DNA of 64,000 nucleotides, taken from NCBI RefSeq assembly GCF_014297275.1, contig NZ_JACOQK010000001.1, positions 496,001 to 560,000 of the forward strand. The letters are read 5' to 3'. This DNA is from Clostridium facile (GTDB lineage Bacteria > Bacillota > Clostridia > Oscillospirales > Ruminococcaceae). This document shows, piece after piece, positions 1-9,003 of this stretch. How positions within the stretch are numbered: the first letter of the stretch is position 1; each line of letters begins with the position of its first letter. Below the pieces are notes generated by a model, which was not told the origin of the DNA, did not search any database, and saw nothing but the letters and a program-made list of their open reading frames with translations. A program made the translations under genes and the position numbers.

Positions 1-546
1 TGGTTGGATGTTCCGTATGATTTGAGTAAAATGCATCGTGTATTCCCCCATCAGGGCGGGGAAGGGCACTTTGTAGCAAGGCTGCGAAAGGAAGGGGAAT
101 CCAGCTTTTCCCTCCAACCCGGCGCGAAATCACAGGATATCCCACTGTTCGCCCAGTTTTGGGAGGAAACATTCCAGGATACCTTGCCGGATACCGTTGT
201 ATTAAATCGGGATATGGTTTCTATCCTGCCTACCCAAATGCCTGTTTTGCATGGGGTAAAGGTATTACGTGCGGGTGTTCTGGCAGGACGTGTGGTAAAA
301 AATAGGTTTGTTCCAGAACATCATTTGATGAAATGCCCATATCATTTGAAAGCAGAAAAATGCCTCAATCTGTCCTCAAAAGACGAGCGGGTATTCCAAT
401 ACTTAAAAGGGATGGAGATCAGTTGTGATCCCGGACAGAAAGGATACTGTGGTATCTGGGTGGACGATTATCCATTAGGGCTAGGAAAAGCCTCCAATGG
501 ACGGATGAAAAACCATTATCCAAAGGGATTGCGTGAATTCTCTTAG
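1..546 (+). CDS. rsmF: C-terminal part of NOL1/NOP2/sun-family rRNA m5C methyltransferase
   Basis: The reading frame is open from the first base, so the gene starts before the window and only about 181 C-terminal residues are present. The segment RVFPHQGGEGHFVARLRK, near residue 12 of what is visible, is the typical end of the catalytic domain in the RsmB/RsmF (Sun) 5-methylcytosine rRNA methyltransferases. The rest fits the RsmF C-terminal RNA-binding region: HGVKVLRAGVLAG is followed by a PUA-like stretch ending in GLGKASNGRMKNHYPKGLR. The catalytic cysteines and SAM-binding motifs lie outside the window. By family it methylates cytosine in 16S rRNA in the cytoplasm. The exact target base cannot be told from this fragment. 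The yebC promoter lies inside its last codons. Confidence 0.85.
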   Translation, partial: WLDVPYDLSKMHRVFPHQGGEGHFVARLRKEGESSFSLQPGAKSQDIPLFAQFWEETFQDTLPDTVVLNRDMVSILPTQMPVLHGVKVLRAGVLAGRVVKNRFVPEHHLMKCPYHLKAEKCLNLSSKDERVFQYLKGMEISCDPGQKGYCGIWVDDYPLGLGKASNGRMKNHYPKGLREFS

Positions 547-557
547 TATGCTATAAT
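529..557 (+). promoter_or_regulatory. Sigma-A-type promoter for yebC
   Basis: TTGCGT at 529-534 and TATAAT at 552-557 are separated by 17 bases. Transcription would begin near 564, leaving an 85-base leader before yebC. The -35 element lies within the last codons of the upstream methyltransferase gene. Confidence 0.6.
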
Positions 558-649
558 AAATTAGATATTGTTCCACAGTTTTTGTGGATAGGAAGCCATG
601 TGTAGCCAAATTGGCTTGTAATAAGACTAAATGAAAGGAATCTATCGAT

Positions 650-1384
650 ATGTCAGGACATTCTAAGTGGAGTACAATCAAAAGGAAAAAAGAAAAAACC
701 GATGGCCAAAAGGCAAAAATATTTACGAAGATTGGCCGTGAAATGACAGTTGCTGTTCGGGAAGGCGGACCAGACCCAGATAACAACAGCAAATTACGTG
801 ATTTGATTGCCAAAGCGAAAGCGAACAACGTACCAAATGATAATATCGACCGCATTATTAAAAAAGCGGCTGGTGGGGAAGATAAAAACAATTACGAAAA
901 TATCATTTACGAAGGATATGGTCCAAATGGTGTTGCGGTAATTGTAGAAGCTTTGACCGATAACAGAAACCGTACCGCATCCGATGTGCGCCATTATTTT
1001 GATAAATTTGGCGGTAATTTGGGGACAACAGGTTGCGTATCTTTTATGTTTAATCCTAAAGGGGTCATCGTCATTGAAGGGGAAGACCTGGACGAGGACA
1101 AAGTAATGGAAGATTGTTTAGAAGCTGGTGCGGATGATTTTGAGTTTAGTGATGGCTGCGCTCAGATTGTGACAGCACCATCCGATTTTTCCGCTGTACG
1201 GGATGCGTTATCTGAAAAAGGATATACTTTCACTACCGCACAGGTAGAACAAGTTCCAGAAACTTATACCACTTTAACCGATGAGGATAGCAAATTAAAA
1301 ATGAGCCGTTTGCTGGAATGCTTAGAAGACAATGATGATGTACAGGAAGTTTGGCATAACTTAGAGAATGTAGATGAACTGTAA
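650..1384 (+). CDS. yebC: YebC/PmpR family DNA-binding regulator / translation factor
   Basis: The 244-residue protein has the family's usual length and begins with its hallmark MSGHSKWSTIKRKKEK. It continues with GREMTVAVREGG and NVPNDNIDRIIKKA, both highly conserved in YebC/TACO1. The start is secure because the N-terminal motif begins at this ATG, preceded by an AAAGGA-type ribosome site. Family members bind DNA as regulators and have also been linked to relief of ribosome stalling. Which role applies here cannot be seen. It is a single-gene unit with its own promoter and a strong terminator. Confidence 0.95.
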   Translation: MSGHSKWSTIKRKKEKTDGQKAKIFTKIGREMTVAVREGGPDPDNNSKLRDLIAKAKANNVPNDNIDRIIKKAAGGEDKNNYENIIYEGYGPNGVAVIVEALTDNRNRTASDVRHYFDKFGGNLGTTGCVSFMFNPKGVIVIEGEDLDEDKVMEDCLEAGADDFEFSDGCAQIVTAPSDFSAVRDALSEKGYTFTTAQVEQVPETYTTLTDEDSKLKMSRLLECLEDNDDVQEVWHNLENVDEL

Positions 1385-1397
1385 AAAATAAATGAAA

Positions 1398-1434
1398 CCC
1401 CTGCTTTTTCGTGTTGCAAAAAGCAGGGGCTTTT
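1398..1434 (+). terminator. Intrinsic terminator of yebC
   Basis: A perfect 12-bp stem (CCCCTGCTTTTT with AAAAAGCAGGGG, 1398-1409 and 1418-1429) is followed by CTTTT. It starts 14 bases after the yebC stop. Confidence 0.85.
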
Positions 1435-1440
1435 GCCGCT

Positions 1441-1880
1441 TAAAGAGGACAACCCTAGGGAGTAGATAAAATAGCTTTGTTTGAAAATTATGATAGAAGA
1501 TTTCAAACCCAATAAGAAACAAGGCTTTGCTAAAGAGGGGATTAGCAAGTTGTTAGGGAAAGTTAAAATTACAGGTGGCATATAAAGTACGGAAACTAGT
1601 TACAGGAAACCTATCTTCAGCCCTCTAAAAGATTTGTTTACGATTGGATTTTGGCTGTTACGGAAACTTCTGGTTTTACCGGGAAAGTTCTACAAACAGT
1701 TTTTGTTTCCAATTTTGAGCGAAATAAATGTTTTGAAAAGGTATTACGAACCAAAATAGAACGGAACAAAATTTTTGAAATATTAGGATAATAGATGTAA
1801 ATGGAGGAAATTTTTTGTGCCTTTGATACCTTTTAGAGTGATTGATTCGTTGGTAAGTTGAGATTAGTCTCCAAAAAGCA
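1441..1880. other. Non-coding stretch, no recognisable gene
   Basis: About 440 bases between the yebC terminator and the next terminator. Both strands contain only short frames without good ribosome sites. The longest, about 80 codons on the minus strand at 1676-1918, runs into the neighbouring terminator. No repeat or RNA motif was recognised. Confidence 0.5.
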
Positions 1881-1882
1881 AG

Positions 1883-1928
1883 AAAAATCCTGATGCGGAT
1901 GGAATGAACCATCCACATCAGGATTTTT
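1883..1928 (-). terminator. Terminator of the GH78-like surface protein gene
   Basis: The arms AAAAATCCTGATG and CATCAGGATTTTT enclose a further GGATGG/CCATCC pairing. Read on the minus strand, the hairpin lies about 50 bases after the stop at 1977 and ends in a T run. It is nearly symmetric and could work in both directions. Confidence 0.8.
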
Positions 1929-1976
1929 TATTTCACTTGCACAATGAAAAAATAAGCTTTTTTATATAAAAAAGTA

Positions 1977-4900
1977 CTATTTTTTCTTTTTCAGGGTTAC
2001 TACTGCAGCGCCTGCCAATACCAGTGCCATTACTCCTGCGATTGGTGCAACATCACCTGTTTTGGCTGCGTTTGCTTTTGTTGTGGTAGATTCTTGCCCT
2101 GTTTGTGTACTATCCGCTTTGTTGTCATCTGGTGTTTCGGTAGATGGTTTTTCTACTGCTACTAGACCTTTCATCGCTTCTTGTACACTTGTTACTGCTG
2201 CGTCTACTTCTTCCTGGGTTGCGTTTTCATTCGCCATCACTGCGTTCGCTTCTGCTACTGCTGCTTGCAGTACTGCATAGCTTTCCGCTGTATATGCGTT
2301 CGCATCTTTGCCGTTGGCTTCCGCAATTACTTTTTCCAGGATGGATTTATCCGCTTTGTATCTCAGGTTCAGCATCGCGTTCAACAGATTGGTTTCTGCT
2401 GTTTCGATTTCTGCTTGCATTGCATTGTCTTTATCCGCTAATAAATCTTGCGCTGCTTTCAACGCTTCTAAGAATTCTGCCTGACCTGCTTCTACAAAGT
2501 CATTCATGTCATAACCTTCTGCCAATGCAACCAGAGCTTCTAAGGAAGTAATATCACCTTTGACAAAGCCCAGTTTATGGATTTCTGTCATCAGTGCTTT
2601 CCATGCTGCATCTACAGTTTCTTGGGTTGCCATTTCATCTTTTGCGACTAATTTTGCTGCATCCAATGCTGCATTGAAGGATTTTTGTACATCCGCAATG
2701 ACATTATTGAATTCATCAGATGCTTTTTGTTGCTCTGCATATGCAATTACTTTGTTTAAAATATCTTTATTTGCATTGATTGGTTCTACGATGGTAATTG
2801 GGATACGGTCCATTACTGGTAAGCCGTTGGTGAAACGTGCTACTACATAAGCGGAACCAGCGGAACGAGGTACCAGGATAGGTGTATTTGTATCTGTGCC
2901 GATCAAATCCGCAATATCTGATACAAATCCATTTTCATCCTCAATGCTCCAACGGATATTGTTGTTCGCCAAATCAGATGGGGTAACATTTGCGTTCAGC
3001 TGAACGGAATCCGTATTGGTGGTGATGATGTCAGGAGCATCTACCATATCAACTTTAATATCACCAATATTGATGGATTCTGTTGTAACATAGGAAACAC
3101 GGGTTTCAGCCAACTGTACATAGTGAGCTTTGGAAATTTCATCAAAGGATGGCATACCAAGTTTGTAAACAACCAGCCGTAAGGTGGTTGTATGAACGGT
3201 ATCAAAGTTAATTTCATATGGTGCCATACCTGGGTTTGGACAATCTTTAATGGTAAAGATGGTTTCAAACTCACCTGTTTGTTCATTTTTCGCCTGTAAA
3301 TCAAAGTCTACTGGGAAGTTTGCGGAATCACCAGAGTTCTTTTCGTTTGCGTCAACGTCAGAACGAGGGTACATTACAAATTGGTTGATATCCTGTGGGC
3401 TATCAAAAGTAAAGTTCATCCAGAATGGGTCGGCGGAGATATCGTTTTGTCCGTTTGGACGTGCCGCTGAGGTAAAGCCTTTAATACCGCCTTCCGAACC
3501 ACGGCCTTCAGAACGCAGTTTTCCATCTGTTAAGTTGGAAATGCTCCATGCGCCTGCGTTGGCAGCAAAGTCTTTTACGGTAATTTCAGCGGATGTTGCC
3601 ATATTATCAGGTGCCGCTGGAACTGCGTAAACTTCTACTTCGCATAACTGGAACCGATAAGGACGTGCTCCACCTACATCGTCGATTGCAGGAGAACCAA
3701 GTTTGGTTGGAATAATACGAATATAGCGTCCGTTTTGGATGCCAAAATCTAGTACTGCTGGTTGACCCTGTGGATTTTCTACATCTTTGAAATCCCCAAT
3801 GGTACGGTAAATATTATCACCGTCCATCTTGTATTCAATGCGGTAATCCACTGGGAAGTTTGGAGATTCTGTACCACCATTTGCGCCAGCTACGTCAGTA
3901 CGTGGGTAAAGCATAATCTGGTGGAAATCGGTATCTTTTCCAAGGTCGATTTCAATCCACAAATCTTCGTTGGAAACATCGGCGGAGGCATAGTTTTTGG
4001 AAGTATAACCTTTCACGCCGTCTACTGCGGAAGAACCTGTGGAAGTTTGTAAACCATCTGTTAATTTGTCAGGACCCCATTGTGCGCCTGCGCCATCCGA
4101 GTTGGCAGCAGTTACGGTTTTACCCAATGCCAGGTTATCGGATTTGGCGGCAATAGTGGATTTAAAGTTGGCAATTAAACTGTAATCACGGTTCATTGCA
4201 ACATAAACAGGTTCTGGGCCTGTTGTTAAATCTCCACTAAAGCCTTCCGCGCGGTAGTCAGTACCTGCAACAGGTTCAATTACAACATTGCTGCCTTTTG
4301 GATAGGTGCGGTTTAATGGTAATTTTTCTACAGTACCATTTACTTTTACAGAACCATCTCCACCTTCTGCTTCAATGTTTAACACAAATTCGCTGGTGCT
4401 TTGGTCGTTGTTGTACAGTTCCAGTTCTGTCAATTGTACACGGTATTTTAAATTTCCACCTTCTGTTACAGGTGAACCCAATTTTGTAGTAGTTATTTTA
4501 ATATAACGTCCATGCTGTGTACCCAAATCCAATGTAACAGGTTGTCCCATTGGATTGTCACCATCGGTTACCTGTTTGCATTCTTTATACTCTGTAGAGC
4601 CATCTTCACAAACAGAAACTTGATAACTTTCTGGGAAACAAAGGGTTTCTCCGTTATCACCTTTTTGGTCTGTTCTAGGATAGAGGACAAGGGTGTCAAA
4701 ATTACGGTCCCTGCCCAAATCGATCACTAATTCGTGAGGAGTTTCGGTGATATCCTGGTTTGTATATGCCTGTGAGGTGAATCCAAGCTGTCCATTTGGC
4801 CCAACTGTGGTATAGCCATCGGTCAGGTTGGTTGGATCCCAAGATTGGCCTTCCGAATAAGAATTGTTAGCGGTTACAGGTTTATTGTAAGCTAAATTTT

Positions 4901-7900
4901 CTTCCCCAATATATTCTGGAATTACAGTAAGGTTTACATTTTCCTTGCCATCCAGAGTGATTTCCCGTTTGGAACTGAACAGGTCACCTGACCATGCGAT
5001 AAACCGGCAACGAGAATCTTCTTGTTCCCCTGCGGTTAAAGTGACAGGTTCGCCTTCTACCACTGGGATTTTTGCTGGAAGTTCAATTGTTTTATCACCA
5101 GTTTGTACATACAATCCAGAATCTTTTGGAGCATCAATTGTTACAATACGATATGTTTTATCTGTTTTTTCAGAGAAGGAAGCATCAATAGTGGCATTTG
5201 CCCCCATAGTAAAGGTCATTGCGTTTTCAAAGGAAGCGTAAGTGCCGCTAAAGCCATCAAATACCATGCCATCATTTGCGATAGCTTCGATGGATACTTC
5301 TTCCCCGTTTGCGATCGTTTGGGTATATGGAGTGGTAATTTCTTTTCCGTTTACAAGCAATTTTCCGCCTTCGTTGCTGTTAACTGTTAAGGTATAGCTT
5401 TCTTCTGTACCTGCTGGTTTTACAGCGGAATCAAAGGTGTAGTTGCCAGCAACTACGTCAAAATAAATATATTGCGCGTCGTTACCCACATAGGTAATGC
5501 CTTCTACTGTGTTGGTAGCAGCGCCATCTTCAAACAGAACGGTTCCGTCCAAAGAAACAGTGGTGTTTTCCATATCAAAGCGTGGAACACCAATGCGTGC
5601 GGCTACTTGTGTGTTTACATTCAGGGATTTGCTGTTGTCTTGATTTTTATCCAACCGTACAGCAATTGTTTCCCCTGCTGGTGTTTCCAGACTGCCTTCC
5701 ACATAGCTCAGGTCTGCCGGTAAGTAAGGTTTTACCTGAACGCCAGTGTAGTTGACGTCGTTATAAGTGATACCAGCCAGATAAGCCAGGAACATTTTTG
5801 CTGGGTAAGCAGTCCAAGCATGGCTGTGGGAGTTGATTGTTTCAAAGCCTTCCCAACAAGTCTGATATCCATCTGCAACCATACGGCCCCATTCTAACCC
5901 TGTAGTACGGGTCATGATCTCGTAAGCTGCTTCTTTGTGGGAGTCGTTACCTTGAAGCAGAACATGGAGGACTGGTTTTGTCAGGATAACTTTAGAAGGT
6001 AATACAGAAGTGGATTCCAATTCTGTTTTTGCGATATAGTCCAGCTGCTGGGTGCGCAGGGATTCCGGAGCTTGTCCGAGGAAAATCGCAAATGCGGTTA
6101 CCCCTGGGTTCCGTTTTTCGCTGCCATAGCTGTCCATATAAATACCGGTTTCTGGGTCAATCAGGTTAGCGGTAATTGCTGCGCTGATATCTTCGGCTTT
6201 TTGGCGATAGCTAGCTGCTTCTGCGTCTTTACCAAGTACTTCAGAGATCAATGACATTTTATCAAACACATCATACATATGTAAATTCATAGTAGTTTGA
6301 TATTTACCAGAGTCATCGACAATCGAAGATGGCCAGTCACTAATGGACCAAAGTGGAGGTTTTGTCATCAAACCGGTGCCGTCAATGTATTCTTCCCAAT
6401 GGGCTGCGGCTTTTTCCGCTACCTCATAAAATTCCTCTAAAGCGTCAGTTTTTCCAGTATAATAATAGTATTGATACAATAGGTCTGGGTAACGCATATC
6501 ATATTCTGGAATCTGATTTGAGAAGTTTTCTACCGTGGTAGGTGTAATAAATGGGAATTGTCCATTTTCATGCTGTGCGCCGGAGAAGTCCAGCAATGTT
6601 TTATAAAGGAAATCGCTGTAATCAGAAGCAAATGCGTAGGAGAATAAATCGTACTGCATTTGAGCATCCCCCAGGTATTGTGACTGTTCCCGGTGAGGGC
6701 AGTCAACAGGCATGTTCTGGGTGTTGTTGTACTGGGTGTTGATGCACATCTGATAAATTTTGTTTGCCATATCATCAGAAGAACTGAAAGTAGAGGTGTT
6801 TTCAATACCGGAAGAAGCCCATTCTACCTGGAATTCGGATGGGTCAATCATTTCTGGCAGTCCAACGACTTCTACATAACGGAATGCTTTGTAAGTAAAG
6901 TCCGGACAAAATTCTTCTACACCGTTACCAGAGAAGGTGTAATAGTCACAGTAATTTTCGCTACCTTCATTGGCAACATTGTGTTTTACACGGCCGTCCG
7001 CGGTAAGGTCTTCGGAATAACGCATACAAATACGGGTACCTGCTGGTGCGGAGGTTTTAATCCGTGGGAAACCAGATACAATTTTGCCTACATCGAATAC
7101 CTGAACCCCTGGTTCCTGTACGCCAACTGGGGTTGGGGTAATCATTTCATGCACAGTACCTTCTGGAATCTGCTGTTCCCGCATTTTCCATGTGGAAGCT
7201 TCGGTTTTTGCAGGGATAGCATCCACCCAGCTTCCTGCGGTATAGGAAGTAGTATCATAATCATAGCGGGCAAATGCCAGAGGGTCAGGCATTTTCTGCG
7301 CGTCGTAATCCAACTGTGCTGTCATCCTACGGCTTTGTTGGCTTGGTGTGTTTCCTTTAAAAGGAGTTTCTGCCAATGCGTCCCAGCTGGAATCGGTTAC
7401 AATGGTTTCGGTGGAATTATCCCCATAGGTGACAGTGATATCTGCCCAGAAGCCAGGCACACCATTGATGTAGTTCATACCACCATCGCCCAGGTATTGT
7501 ACCATAGAAGCAAAAGCAACCTGGGTTGGATTTGCCTGGTCTAACAGCTGGTTCAACTCATCACCAGTAAGGGTATAATGCAAATAGTTTTTGTTGTCTG
7601 GGATGGTAGAAGTTGCTGGGGAACAAAGCCCAGAGAGCAGGTTCCCATTAAAATAGAATTTTAAATAGTTATGTGCGGAAGTTTTAATGTCAATACTGGT
7701 TGGCATTTCTTTTAAGTCCACACTGCGTCTGAAATAAGAAACACTGTTTTTGGTGATTGTATCACTACTCCAAATCCAGTTGTCCGACTGGATATAGGGA
7801 GACTCATGGCTGTTGGTAGATTCTGCAGCTGCTGGGAATAATCCCGGTTGCACCATTATGCCCAATACCATTGCCAGAGTAAGAACAATGCTTAAAAAGC

Positions 7901-7916
7901 GTTTTGTTTTACCCAT
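1977..7916 (-). CDS. Surface alpha-L-rhamnosidase-like GH78 protein with discoidin, FIVAR and sorting-signal domains
   Basis: A 1979-residue exported enzyme. Residues 1-31 form a signal peptide (LSIVLTLAMVLGIMV, then AAAES). The GH78-like catalytic region spans roughly residues 50-790. It includes MPVDCPHREQ at 402-411, whose Asp405 and Glu410 fit the acidic GH78 active-site segment, and GYQTCWEGFE with Glu689 in the position of the second carboxylate. An InlB-type repeat follows near 860-920. Three F5/8-type discoidin (CBM32-like) domains start near 1006, 1260 and 1438; each has a conserved YPR(T/S)D. An Ig-like segment precedes three FIVAR units at about 1714-1925. The tail is AAKTGD at 1950-1955, a hydrophobic helix, then KKKK. 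The start has a strong AAAGGAG site. By family it removes terminal rhamnose from glycans; activity on a specific substrate is not shown by the sequence. Confidence 0.88.
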   Translation of the reverse strand: MGKTKRFLSIVLTLAMVLGIMVQPGLFPAAAESTNSHESPYIQSDNWIWSSDTITKNSVSYFRRSVDLKEMPTSIDIKTSAHNYLKFYFNGNLLSGLCSPATSTIPDNKNYLHYTLTGDELNQLLDQANPTQVAFASMVQYLGDGGMNYINGVPGFWADITVTYGDNSTETIVTDSSWDALAETPFKGNTPSQQSRRMTAQLDYDAQKMPDPLAFARYDYDTTSYTAGSWVDAIPAKTEASTWKMREQQIPEGTVHEMITPTPVGVQEPGVQVFDVGKIVSGFPRIKTSAPAGTRICMRYSEDLTADGRVKHNVANEGSENYCDYYTFSGNGVEEFCPDFTYKAFRYVEVVGLPEMIDPSEFQVEWASSGIENTSTFSSSDDMANKIYQMCINTQYNNTQNMPVDCPHREQSQYLGDAQMQYDLFSYAFASDYSDFLYKTLLDFSGAQHENGQFPFITPTTVENFSNQIPEYDMRYPDLLYQYYYYTGKTDALEEFYEVAEKAAAHWEEYIDGTGLMTKPPLWSISDWPSSIVDDSGKYQTTMNLHMYDVFDKMSLISEVLGKDAEAASYRQKAEDISAAITANLIDPETGIYMDSYGSEKRNPGVTAFAIFLGQAPESLRTQQLDYIAKTELESTSVLPSKVILTKPVLHVLLQGNDSHKEAAYEIMTRTTGLEWGRMVADGYQTCWEGFETINSHSHAWTAYPAKMFLAYLAGITYNDVNYTGVQVKPYLPADLSYVEGSLETPAGETIAVRLDKNQDNSKSLNVNTQVAARIGVPRFDMENTTVSLDGTVLFEDGAATNTVEGITYVGNDAQYIYFDVVAGNYTFDSAVKPAGTEESYTLTVNSNEGGKLLVNGKEITTPYTQTIANGEEVSIEAIANDGMVFDGFSGTYASFENAMTFTMGANATIDASFSEKTDKTYRIVTIDAPKDSGLYVQTGDKTIELPAKIPVVEGEPVTLTAGEQEDSRCRFIAWSGDLFSSKREITLDGKENVNLTVIPEYIGEENLAYNKPVTANNSYSEGQSWDPTNLTDGYTTVGPNGQLGFTSQAYTNQDITETPHELVIDLGRDRNFDTLVLYPRTDQKGDNGETLCFPESYQVSVCEDGSTEYKECKQVTDGDNPMGQPVTLDLGTQHGRYIKITTTKLGSPVTEGGNLKYRVQLTELELYNNDQSTSEFVLNIEAEGGDGSVKVNGTVEKLPLNRTYPKGSNVVIEPVAGTDYRAEGFSGDLTTGPEPVYVAMNRDYSLIANFKSTIAAKSDNLALGKTVTAANSDGAGAQWGPDKLTDGLQTSTGSSAVDGVKGYTSKNYASADVSNEDLWIEIDLGKDTDFHQIMLYPRTDVAGANGGTESPNFPVDYRIEYKMDGDNIYRTIGDFKDVENPQGQPAVLDFGIQNGRYIRIIPTKLGSPAIDDVGGARPYRFQLCEVEVYAVPAAPDNMATSAEITVKDFAANAGAWSISNLTDGKLRSEGRGSEGGIKGFTSAARPNGQNDISADPFWMNFTFDSPQDINQFVMYPRSDVDANEKNSGDSANFPVDFDLQAKNEQTGEFETIFTIKDCPNPGMAPYEINFDTVHTTTLRLVVYKLGMPSFDEISKAHYVQLAETRVSYVTTESINIGDIKVDMVDAPDIITTNTDSVQLNANVTPSDLANNNIRWSIEDENGFVSDIADLIGTDTNTPILVPRSAGSAYVVARFTNGLPVMDRIPITIVEPINANKDILNKVIAYAEQQKASDEFNNVIADVQKSFNAALDAAKLVAKDEMATQETVDAAWKALMTEIHKLGFVKGDITSLEALVALAEGYDMNDFVEAGQAEFLEALKAAQDLLADKDNAMQAEIETAETNLLNAMLNLRYKADKSILEKVIAEANGKDANAYTAESYAVLQAAVAEANAVMANENATQEEVDAAVTSVQEAMKGLVAVEKPSTETPDDNKADSTQTGQESTTTKANAAKTGDVAPIAGVMALVLAGAAVVTLKKKK
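2150..2776 (-). repeat. Triple-FIVAR module, copy 1 (diverged)
   Basis: Three helical units of about 70 residues (beginning ANKDILNKVI, GDITSLEALV and ADKSILEKVI) precede the sorting tail. The same arrangement occurs at 45242-45870 and 48975-49597. Shared landmarks are HKLGFV, LLNAMLNLRYKADKSILE and ENATQEEVDAAVTSVQ. This copy is clearly the most different of the three in its first two units. Confidence 0.85.
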
Positions 7917-8352
7917 ACATTTCTCCTTTTGCTCTTTTTATAACTAAGTATAAAAAGCAACTTCATTCATTATTTGTTAACAATTGGTATCTCTTTTCCT
8001 CCCCTGTAGCAACTGCCCCCCTTTGTCGTTATTTAGAAAAGAAAATATCAATGGATAACCTGATTTAAGGTTACAATAAAAATTAATTTACATTAATTAT
8101 TAAAACGTGTTCCCATATTGGAGTGTTTTCGTATAACTATACTATATCATTTTTTTGAGAAATGTCAATTGATGTTTTTTATTATGTAATATGTTACATT
8201 AAATTTTTTTAGAAAAACCGAAAACTACAAAAATAGTTTGGATAATATCTCCTATAAAATGGATTATTTTTTGTTTTGATCCCTTTCTTGTCGAATGAAA
8301 AAATTTCCCCTATAGCGCTTTATAAGAAGTTTCATAATATCGTAACATCAAT
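7917..8352. other. AT-rich intergenic region upstream of the GH78-like gene
   Basis: No gene is visible. The strongly AT-rich sequence probably carries the minus-strand promoter of the glycosidase gene, but no clean -35/-10 pair could be assigned. The ribosome site of the glycosidase (AAAGGAG on the minus strand) lies just beyond the start at 7916. Confidence 0.45.
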
Positions 8353-8380
8353 CAAAAAAGGGAAACCAATTTGGTTTCCC
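8353..8380 (-). terminator. Terminator of the FMN-binding lipoprotein gene
   Basis: GGGAAACCAATTTGGTTTCCC at 8360-8380 is a hairpin with a stem of at least 8 bp. On the minus strand it is followed by six T residues, and it sits 14 bases after the stop at 8394. Confidence 0.85.
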
Positions 8381-8393
8381 TGGTTAGAGTGGA

Positions 8394-8864
8394 TCAGGTG
8401 CTGCTGGTGGAATTGTCAATGATTAATTCTTTTTTGTTCCCTTTTTGCACTCGCTCTTTCATTAATTTGCTGACGAGCTCTTTAAACTCAGTGGATGCCA
8501 TGGTTGCGCCGGCCACTGTGTCTACTTTGGAAATGTCCTGTTTTTCCTGTAATTGGTTCATCAGGTTTTCCCGGGCTACATTCTGATCCATATCGGGATT
8601 GACGCTCCGCCAGGTTTTGGCGTATTCCTCATCATCCGATTTTAGAGCAGAGCTGTCATCTTCTTTTTTCCAGTTGTAGGTGATGCTGGTAATTTTTTTA
8701 TTGGCATCTACAGTTAAATCCACAAATGGAATATATCCGTGGACAGGGTTGGCGTATTCCGCATGGTAAACAGTATTGGTGTCTACAGTATCTTTTCCAG
8801 AACATCCTGTCAAACACCCCAACGCAACGATGCCAGTGAATAATATTGTTAAACTTCGTTTCAT
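8394..8864 (-). CDS. FMN-binding-domain lipoprotein
   Basis: A 156-residue exported protein. The N-terminus has a short hydrophobic segment and the lipobox LTGC with Cys21, so it is probably lipid-anchored on the outer face of the membrane. The C-terminal part ends in VDTVAGATMAST. This matches the [S/D]GATx[S/T] site where FMN is attached covalently to a Thr in FMN-binding domains. Thr121 is the candidate residue, although the preceding residue is Ala rather than Ser or Asp. It is transcribed divergently from apbE, whose product performs that attachment, which supports a role as a flavinylated electron carrier. Its electron partner is unknown. A clear AGGAG ribosome site precedes the start. 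Confidence 0.75.
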   Translation of the reverse strand: MKRSLTILFTGIVALGCLTGCSGKDTVDTNTVYHAEYANPVHGYIPFVDLTVDANKKITSITYNWKKEDDSSALKSDDEEYAKTWRSVNPDMDQNVARENLMNQLQEKQDISKVDTVAGATMASTEFKELVSKLMKERVQKGNKKELIIDNSTSST

Positions 8865-8909
8865 GAATATTCTCCTATCTTTATTAGAATGATAAAAGCA
8901 TTGGTTTGC

Positions 8910-8938
8910 TTGACTTTATTATTCCAATTGTTTATGAT
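8910..8938 (+). promoter_or_regulatory. Strong sigma-A-type promoter for apbE
   Basis: TTGACT at 8910-8915 and TATGAT at 8933-8938 have a spacing of exactly 17. Transcription would start near 8945, about 60 bases before apbE. Confidence 0.75.
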
Positions 8939-9003
8939 TAAATGTAACTATTTTAGAAATAATCTATATTATAGAAATAAAAATTTAGGCATAGGAATAA
9001 AAA

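Noticed and set aside
1676..1918. An 80-codon minus-strand frame between yebC and the GH78-like gene
   Set aside because: Its first codons overlap a strong terminator hairpin and there is no ribosome site.
6693..7544. A 283-codon open frame on the plus strand opposite the GH78-like gene
   Set aside because: It lies wholly antisense to a protein with clear signal peptide, catalytic motifs and domains. Its translation is rich in aromatic and cysteine residues with no recognisable domain, as expected of a shadow frame.
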